Shown here piece after piece: positions 56,025-64,000 of a stretch of DNA of 64,000 nucleotides. Under the pieces are notes generated by a model. The model was not told the origin of the DNA. It was given only the letters and a program-made list of their open reading frames with translations, and searched no databases. Source of the DNA: Rhodocollybia butyracea (taxonomy: Eukaryota; Basidiomycota; Agaricomycetes; Agaricales; Omphalotaceae). The stretch is taken from positions 62,001-126,000 of the forward strand of contig JADNRY010000055.1 of the NCBI GenBank assembly GCA_015501585.1. Direction: 5' to 3'. Position 1 is the first letter of the stretch. Each line of letters opens with the position of its first letter. The translations under genes were made by a program, and so were the position numbers.

Positions 56025-57652
56025 ATGTCTGACCGAAAAGTAGCATCTTCGTCTTGTTAGAGTTCCTCCTACTGATGAATCTGTAGAATGTGACTGCTCG
56101 AGATTGGGATGATGACTGGGAAGACTTGTCCGACGACGATTCTCCAAAAGAATGGAGATCATCGTCCCTTCCTGCAACTTCACGGTCTTCTCGACAAAAT
56201 TCTCCTCGGAAACGCAAACTGGGAAACAGGAGAAATGTTCAAACCACAAGGGATAGCCATACATCCAGTGTTAATCCGCGGCCTCGAGCTGCAGTGGCAA
56301 GGCCTAATAGAGAATTCCCTACGGAGGAATGGATCGCAGGGCTTTCAGGCGCTGCCAAATCTACGCTGAACTACCTGGTGGACGTACTCGGTGGCGGAGT
56401 CTATCTCTTAAGAAGGCCGTTATCTGTCCTCATCTTTTTGTGTTGTATTCTTCGTCTTCTCAGCTTGTTTGATAGCTTATATGTCTCACAGATGGCTCTT
56501 TGCGTTTATCATAGGCTACATCTCGTCGACGCTCAAAACAGCACTCAAGCCACTTTGCATCATCCCTGGTATCTCAAGCACGAGTCTTTGTAGTGTGGAT
56601 GCTCCTAGGCTCACGTTTCCGAAATCGAAAGGCTCAACGGCCCCTCAATGGGCTGACTATCCTGCCTTGATGAATGCGCAGAGTTTGACCTTTGAGCAGC
56701 TACTGGACGATTCAGTGGGGGGATCGGGTCTATCCCTAGATATTAAAAAGGCAGAGATGGCAACGTCAGATTTAATAACTCTTGTCAAGTTCAGCAAGTT
56801 GACTAGCAAGGACTTGTTGGGTATGCAACCTCTGATTAAGCAACGTGTAGTAGCTGACTAGTAATCTTAGCGGAATCTCTAGCTGGATTTGTTGATGATG
56901 CGCGTAGAACTGGCCGCGGCTTACAAAAGCTGGGCTCAAAAGTTGGAGGCGCTGTTGACCAGTATGTTGCCTGAAATTTGTATCCTTTTCGTCCCATTCA
57001 ACGATCCTACAGAATTCTAGCCGTGAACGACTACGCCATCAACTCTATCTCTGCCCAACAGTCTTCCTCACCCTCCGTCATCCAGTACCTCAATCCATTC
57101 CGCTCTGCTCCATCAACGAACGAAATTGTTTTGCGCACCTTTGTGGAAGCGATGGGTGTTCTCTCTTCTACAGTAGAGCGTCTCATTGTTGAAGCCGAGG
57201 TCCAACTTGCGAATCTCGAAAAGCTCGAAGAACGTCTTTCCCTTCTTCATGAGCTCGTCTCCCGGGAGGACTCGTCTATATCTGGTGCAAAAGCCGACCT
57301 ACTCGCAGAGCTGTGGACGAAACTTGGGGGAAACAAACGTACGCTGAAAGGGTACGATGACCATTTGACGTTACTCCGTGGGCTCAGCGAGTACCGTAAG
57401 CAAGCTTTGGCTCATGTGGTGTCAGCGTTGCAGACGTTGCGTGCGCTCAGCGACGACATGGAGGATATGAGGGAGCGCGTATCAGAACCAGAACTGGCGG
57501 GATCACATATTCCGGTCGAGGTGCATATGAATAGCATCCAGCTTGGTCTGCGAAGGTTGAAAGATTCGAGGGTCAAGGCCCAAGAGAGGGAACAGGAAGC
57601 AATCAAGAAAGTCCTTGGTGCTGAACAGTTTGCTGCCTTGATGGATAATTAA
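56025..57652 (+). CDS. Membrane protein with C-terminal coiled coil, unknown function
   Basis: A 15-nt first exon (56025-56039, MSDRK) splices over 47 nt to an acidic, Ser/Arg-rich part (VTARDWDDDWEDLSDDD, SRQNSPRKRKL). Then come two hydrophobic stretches, VLIFLCCILRLLSLF and RWLFAFIIGYIS, that should span a membrane, a globular part with QWADYPALMNAQSLTFEQLL and SDLITLVKFSKLTSKDLL, LAGFVDDARRTGRGLQKLGS, and a long coiled-coil region (ERLIVEAEVQLANLEKLEER through KAQEREQEAIKKVL) to the stop at 57650-57652. Introns fit near 56820-56870 and 56961-57011. Between the hydrophobic stretches the frame changes once near 56467 (one base too many or two missing). The family name is unknown to me; conserved hypothetical proteins of this shape occur in mushrooms. 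Confidence 0.7.
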
Positions 57653-57821
57653 CCTGATAGAACAGTTGGACCTTATAATTATGTATCTATAATGTAGCTT
57701 GATATTTTGTATTTATGTAAATACGCTCAAGACTCGAATAGCGCTCTAATTTATTTAACCGCCGGCATCTTTTCTTTCTGTCAGTGTCTTGAACTCTCAC
57801 TACGCGTTCAGCGCAGCCTAA

Positions 57822-58388
57822 ATGTCTGAAGCGCCGCAAACGGATGTTTCTCGCCCATCCGCTCTCCCAACCGCTACTCTTCTGCAACGAGGAGGAATCA
57901 ACCAAGCCTTAATCGACCAAAATTCTGACGAATACTTGGACTCTATCGAAGAAGAATGGAACAAAAAGGTCGATCTTGAAGTAGAAACTCTTGTCGATGG
58001 TATGGTTGATCTCGTGGGGCTAGCTTCTGTGAGTAAAGCATGCTCGTCAACACTCGGAGGGATAAAACGTCCTGCAGATCAGCAGTAAGGACAAGTTTCG
58101 TATCGCACAAGAGTCTTTCCAAGCTCAGGCCCGTGCTGAATCTATGGTGAGAATCAGAGCTGTCTTTCCGAAATCCAGTGAAGCTAATGCACTGTAATAT
58201 AGGTCCGAGCAGCCAACTCGCTATTATCAATAACTCATTCAATGAAATTACTCTTGCTCCTTTCCGATGAGGCGCAGATTGCGCATCGTCGTGATGCGGA
58301 AATGAAAATTGTGCAAGATGAAAAAGAAAAGGCGAAAGAAAGGGTTGCAGTGTTGTTAGATGAAATGCTTCGAGGCCAGGGACAGTGA
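57822..58388 (+). CDS. MED22: Mediator subunit 22
   Basis: Med22 (Srb6) is a head-module subunit of Mediator, which relays signals from activators to RNA polymerase II. Three exons, 57822-58028, 58078-58146 and 58203-58388, give 153 residues in frame, the usual size of the family. Features: NQALIDQNSDEYLDSIEEEW, VETLVDGMVDLVGLAS, then KDKFRIAQESFQAQARAESM, VRAANSLLSITHSMKLLLLL and SDEAQI, followed by a charged helical tail. The central helices pair with Med11 in known structures. Introns are 49 and 56 nt with GTGAG donors. Confidence 0.88.
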
Positions 58389-61300
58389 ACGGCCTGGTCT
58401 TTGTTGGATGGGAGTTAAATCGTCTCCGACAACTTGGACCTACATTCAAAGCACAGGTCCTGGTCGTTTCCGGATTTTCGCTTGAATCAGCATCATAAGC
58501 AATAGGCTTGACCGTTCAGAACCTGTTGAATGTGTGGGTGAGATGATTGAGGTTGTTGAAGTGATATGCTATGTACTATAGAGTTGTTGGGTGAAGGTTT
58601 GTTCGTTCTACAACTGCAGAAGTTTTTTTTTTGACTGAACGATCTGATTGAGCTTAAATTCAGATCCCTGAAGGACCGCTTCCAAGTAGGTTTACCGAAG
58701 GTGTACGATAATAATTCCAAAGACAAAATGATGACTTGACTCCCTTTCGTTCCCATCTCATTGAATTTTGCTCTTCTCTGCCTAAGGAATGCTTTACTAA
58801 TTGGCGTCGCAAATCTCCACGCTACACACTGAGCTGGTAGAAACACTGACTCGGTCTCCAGAAGTCGGATGCGGTTCACGACTAAATTTTTGCTTGTCAG
58901 CCTGGGTAACGAACTAATATTACTCGCAGAATTGGATTTGGAAAGGTCAGACTCTAAGGATTCTGCAACTTGGAATAGCAACGTGGGCTTTCTTTTTTTA
59001 CACCAGGTGGGAGACGTGCATTGCCAAGCTTACCTGGCATAGAAAAGACCAAGAAACGGCCACTGTCGTGAATACACGTACGTATACGTATCAAATGCAC
59101 AATATACTACTACTGGTAGCCCCAACGGCTTGCGCTAGACTCCGAACATTCCATTCCTTCGTGTTGTTTTTGGAAAACTTGCGCATTCACAGACTTGGCC
59201 TGCATGTACGCACCCAAATTGGAAAGTACAATGAAAATGCATGTTCTTAGTCCTATTCATATGTTACTTAGACCCCTTAGAGCCTTAATTATCCTATGAA
59301 TCGATGTAAAATCGATAAAATAAGTCTGGTACATGCATAAAGATATGCCATTCTAAAATCGAGGTTCTGATCTGAGATGTAACTTGTATCGATATCTCAA
59401 CATCTCTAGATTGGAACCTTGCTTCTCCCGCGAAAATTGTCTTGAATAAAGTCGAGTTTACCCTATCAGTCATCACGAGGCATGATATATGCTTGCTCGA
59501 CAATCCTTGCGCTGGAGATAGAGTAAGTGTATGTGTGAATGAAGTTATCATTATGGCTGGCCTGGTAAGTACATTAGTCCTGCTCAAGATATACTATCCA
59601 TTCGTAAGCAAAGTCGGATTCTGAATGTAGCACATAGCACATTTGTTAAATTGAGCCATCGATAGGGAATGGCGAGTAGGGCTAGGGCAGTAGACTCTCG
59701 AATGCGTAATGATATGTACTTATCCGGAACTTGCCTTTCCCGACCTGTGTGCGTTATTACTCAAGTAAGTCAGAAACAAGACTCTCCATGTGCAACATAC
59801 TGAATGGGTCTTCTCCCGCGAAGGTGCTTTGAATGCATTCGGGACACTCGGTTTGTTATTCGGTCTAAGCGGAGGCCAGATTGAGAACTGAATGCGTTTT
59901 TATTAGTAAGTTAGGCGGGAATGACTGTGGTCCTTAAGAGTGATTGGCGCGCCGACGGAATGTGCGATGGGCCTTGGTGGTGTAGTATTATTGGAAAAGG
60001 TTCAGACTCCCAGTGGGTAAATATCGATTGAGATAAAAGGACGGCTACAAACTCGGGAAGATCAGGGAAGGAGACCTAAGGAGACCCGCCTGTACCATTA
60101 TCACCGAGTTGGAATCGATCGAACCGGTATGAGGTGGAAAATTCGATGGTCAAGGCACCTACAAGTGGAGTGAGATCCATTCCAGAAACATAATATAACG
60201 TCGAGAAAGGCAGTATTAAATTCCATCAGACTTGGCCGTTTTAAACTTCGTCTGGATGCAATATTACCGCAAACCAAAAAAAATGTAGCGCAACTTTGTG
60301 TGCATATTTCCGTATAACAGGCGAGATAGGGCACGAGTAAGGGACTAAAATTAGATGCCTACAGGTTGACTAGCTTGCTTATCGTAGGACGCCAATGGTG
60401 AAAGAGGCCACGGAAAAAGAAATGATATACGCCAAGGAAAGGATGTACATGGTGAGGCCAAGCAGCAAGTTCTCAAGGGGCGGCGGCGGCAAAGGCTTGT
60501 CCTGCTGGTGAGCTCACCCGGGACTTGAGAGAGAAATCAATGAATCATTTTCCGTTGAACAGCTCATTCATAAAACGAGGTCTTGTGGACCTAGTGTGAG
60601 TAGTCCTCCTTACACGATCGTACTTGAGGCTGTAGACTTACTCACGTAGCTAGCAAGCCTTCAGCCAAAGGGAAAATCATGGTTGGCTCCACTCGTCCGG
60701 ATTCCGAATATTATCAAACTTGAAGCATGAACTCGAATGTATACGCTTTCCTCCGAGATGGTCCTTCTTGGCGTTTTTCAAGCTGTAATAATTTCCTTCT
60801 TTCCAGGCCGGACTCTTTTGCGGGATCGATAGGAATAAACTTTGAAGGGCTTCTCAGTATTGCGTCCGCTGTTCGCCATTAGTAGTCGCGTCGTCAGGTG
60901 CGGGGGTTCATAGTGAGAAAATACGGCTATCTTATGATCACGTTATTCAAGTTGCCGTTGAACTTAAACCACCAGTTTGTCCTCGTCCCGGGCCCAAAAT
61001 ATCCTGTTTTCCGCTTTTATCTTGTCCCGCATAAACTTCGCTGTTTACGCCGGCTCAACATTCCGAAATACTGTTGTGGCGTTGTCTTGGGCTAATATCA
61101 GAATATAGTCGCGAACATATGCCTGTTCAAAGAAACTGCTAATCTATTGGCTACCATGGTCGTAGCTTTCCTAGGCAATGTTTCTCTGGAGCCTGTAGCC
61201 CTGTGGCTTGGCTCAAGATCGAGGGTTTGCCTCGCAGTGTTGTGCCCTCCGGCACAGCTAAATGTTCCTATCTGCGGGCCTTGCTTCCGAGTAAGCTTTT

Positions 61301-62760
61301 CGAAGGTCGAATCGTTTCGCTTTTCAATAAAGGTTTGGAGATTTCTGCTATCGTGATTAGTGGCTATAAGGGTAGCCATACTATTGCCCCATACAGAAGC
61401 TTCCAGAGTTTCGCCTAGGTGCGTACAAAACGCTATCACTGTTCCACTTGCTTTGGTCGGTGACCATGTAGGGCCTAGAACGTACATATACTTGGTGAAC
61501 TCGTGGATTCCCAAGTAATTGGGGTTCAAACATTGGCACTTCAAGGGGACCACAACTCAGAGGATTTGCTCTCGGTAGATCAGCTGTTCCATGTTAAACT
61601 TTGCCTACAAATTACCGGTATGGTTTCCCCCAAGTTCTACTTTTGGTGAGCTCAATCCTTGGCCTATAGATATGTTAACCTGACCGTTGGTAAGCGATTA
61701 ACAGGAAACAAGCCTGGAGTCTGGACCACAAGCCTCTGATTATACATATACTTGACTTGCATCATCCGGTTTTCTCGGGAACTGTTCTCAAAACAGGTTA
61801 GCAGTGTTGAAATCATGGGTGACCATTTGTTTAGGCACCGTCTGTTGCCGCTGCCGTATGCAGTGTAAAAAGTGCACTGGTACTCTCAAGGATACCAGAA
61901 GGACTGTACTAAAGATTGTATCGTGATTACAGGTAGCCTATCTGTGAGCCAAATCACTGGTGTTTTGTCACACGGAACATCGTCTAAAAATGGAGGCGTG
62001 GGATCTGTTCTCACGGTCCCGATGTATCTGGATCATTACTGCAGTTAGATCTGATCAGGAACTTCAATGTGTGCGGCAAAAAAAAACCCGAATAAACGGT
62101 CCAGTACACTCGCTTGAACACAAGTAAAAAAAGTCAGTATAATAGACACGTACAAGAGAAACAACCGTTTTCGGATCCGACAATTGGACGTTCAGAATTC
62201 GTATGTTCAAGTTGTTTTGATGTAGTATACGTGAGACAATCGATCTCATCGTATGGATCCCCGATTCTTGCCGATTGCGCAATTAGATTTGTTCGGTATC
62301 AGTTACAACACAACAAAACTTGTTCCATTTGGAACTTTTTCTTGTATATCGTATACTTGAGGTACTCAGGTAACTGCTTCAAAGATACTTACACAGAAAA
62401 CCAGCAAACAACAATCTGGGTTCAAACTCCGAATCGACCAATGAGATCTGGTTAACGTAAGTGCGCGGCTAGCCGGCGTTGTTTTTTTTCGTAGCTCTTC
62501 TTCCTACCATCATCTGCTTGTACCAAACTTTCTCCACAAACTCTGCGAACGGCTCACAAAAATACTTCAGGTTTCCAGAAAGTTCCTCTTGCCTTTTTTT
62601 CCAAATCTTGTCAGACTTTTTCGGTCTACCTCATGCCCATATATCTGAGATCCGCTAACATCGGCTTCCTAGATTCAATCACAAACCTGAATTAAGTACA
62701 ACCTGCTTTTCAAGTTCCAACATATATCTTGCCCACCGAGCATCATCGACGTTTTTGCCG
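58389..62760. other. Gene-poor stretch, 4.4 kb
   Basis: No gene with support. A 162-codon minus-strand frame at 58493-58981 starts at TTG, is Ser-rich and has no motif; others are shorter. No terminal repeats, tRNA or transposase motif seen. The last few hundred bases (about 62470-62760), rich in TTTTTT and CTTCT pyrimidine tracts, are probably the promoter and leader of the next gene. Confidence 0.45.
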
Positions 62761-64000
62761 ATGGCTGCTCACCATGCAGCTCAGCGCCAGCATCTATACT
62801 CTATCCCACCTCCGCCGCCACCGCCAAGTGTCTTTAACGACGAGCTACGTCTTCCGTCGATAAAAGATCTCGCTTTCAAGTACGAGAGACCGCGACAAGA
62901 AGGTCCACAAAGCGTTAGCAACGCTGGACAAACAGCCACAGAATATTCAGTATCTGCTAGCCAAGAACGTTCTCGAGCTCATTCTCAACCATGGCCACGA
63001 CAAACACAACCAGTATCGATATCCACACATCACCCACAGCAACAGCATACTCCTCCGTTGTCTGCAGGCCACGAGTTATCCTCCGCCAAATCGCAGTCTG
63101 CCGAATATTCTCCCAGACACGATAGTGGCGGTTACCTCACGCCTGGTATGCCTCTCTCGGCCCAGACAGCGCCGCTGCCCGGTTCCGTCAACACTGGTCC
63201 GGCAATTCGGGGTGATGAACACTCTCAGATGCAGAACAAAAGACCTCGTACCTCTAGCGTGACGTCCGCGCCTCCATCTCGTGATTCTCGTCCCAATCAT
63301 GTACAGTGCCTTATTTTTTTAATTGTCATCCATTCTAACGCGCAGCGTAGGTTGTTTATCAGCCTCAGTATCAATATCAAACCACTATGCCTCCTCCTCC
63401 GAGTCCATATCATCAAATGAGCCCAGTTGTGACTGCACCTCCGCAATCCTCTCTTCCTCCATCGCACATGCAGCATCATCAACCCAGTACAATTGCGGCC
63501 CACCCAGGGTACCAATACCAGCAACCTCAGCAGCCATATATCCGATCCAGTCCACAGAATACAACTCCTCATCCTCCATCATCTCATCCTCCTCATGCCT
63601 ATCATCCTGCACCTCCTCAGCACTCACACGCTCCACAGCAGTTACAGGCTCCTCCTCCTCCTCCCTCTCATTCGATCTCATCTCAGCCCCAAAATCAGCA
63701 TCATAGTGTACCATATCCTTCGCATTCGCCTCCTGTCTCTCAAGAGCACTGGGAACACCCTCATCAACCTCAGCATTCTCAGCCAGTACATCCAGTTCAT
63801 CATCATCCCGTTCAGCATGTTCAGCATCCCCCGCCGCCGCCGCCCGTAGCGGTAGCTCCTGCTCCTACACCTATGCATCATACCCAGTACTCGCATCCCC
63901 CTCCGGCAGCAAATTATCATCAACAGCAACAGCAACCACAGCATGTGCCCCCGCCTCATTCGCACACAAATTATGCTCAGCCGGCCAATTCTCATCCCCC
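62761..64000 (+). CDS. Pro/Gln/His-rich probable transcription regulator, 5' part
   Basis: The gene runs off the window. ATG at 62761 gives MAAHHAAQRQHL, a run of seven prolines, then LRLPSIKDLAFKYERPRQE, a short motif seen near the start of some fungal zinc-finger (GATA-type) and other regulators. The rest of exon 1 is Ser/Pro/Gln-rich with a basic NKRPRTSS. Exon 1 ends at 63300; a 50-nt intron (63301-63350) leads to exon 2, open to base 64000, made almost only of Pro, Gln, His, Ser and Tyr (YQPQYQYQTTMPPPPS, HHHPVQHVQHPPPPPP, NYHQQQQQPQHVPP). Such low-complexity regions are typical of activation domains. No DNA-binding domain is visible inside the window, so the class remains open. Confidence 0.65.

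Noticed and set aside
58493..58981. Minus-strand 162-codon frame after MED22
   Set aside because: Starts at TTG, no motif, no introns, in otherwise gene-free sequence.
63385..63995. Minus-strand acidic or Arg-rich frames at the window end
   Set aside because: Antisense of the Pro/Gln/His-rich plus-strand exon; low complexity produces long frames on both strands.

Overview
The window looks like nuclear DNA of a filamentous basidiomycete, most likely a mushroom-forming agaricomycete. Genes are dense, run on both strands and are split by many 45-70 nt introns with GT...AG (a few GC...AG) ends. They encode fungal families such as Mic60, Atg15, Atg22, neutral trehalase, an OPT oligopeptide transporter and F-box proteins of the mushroom type. 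About 24 genes can be supported. No rRNA, tRNA, CRISPR or bacterial-type feature was found.

Layout. 0-3 kb: 3' end of MIC60, convergent with a conserved coiled-coil gene of unknown function. 4.3-6 kb: first alpha-arrestin-like gene. 8.2-16 kb: ATG22, neutral trehalase and ATG15 head to tail; the two ATG products act at the vacuole in the last steps of autophagy. 16-19.5 kb: a gene-free stretch carrying a MITE-like element interrupted by a second one. 19.5-20.9 kb: a multi-pass membrane protein. 23.4-31.5 kb: four more alpha-arrestin-like genes (one on the minus strand, three in tandem on the plus strand). 31.6-36.9 kb: a protein methyltransferase head to head with a peroxisomal-type carrier, then an amidase. 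37.6-41.4 kb: OPT transporter. 42.6-45.2 kb: PX-PB1 protein. 45.8-48.4 kb: F-box protein. 48.7-52.3 kb: an unknown gene and ARP10 (dynactin). 54.3-58.4 kb: F-box/LRR-like protein, a membrane/coiled-coil protein and MED22. 58.4-62.8 kb: gene-poor. 62.8 kb to the end: 5' part of a Pro/Gln/His-rich probable transcription regulator.

The most striking points are: (1) an expanded alpha-arrestin family whose members share an 18-nt in-frame microexon and PPxY motifs; (2) nested inverted-repeat elements with a TA target duplication; (3) repeated apparent single-base losses, mostly in or beside short homopolymers, that break otherwise perfect reading frames, including that of neutral trehalase. This looks more like assembly indel error than true gene decay. 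All gene models were built by eye from splice signals and reading frames; names rest on family motifs recalled from knowledge, not on searches.
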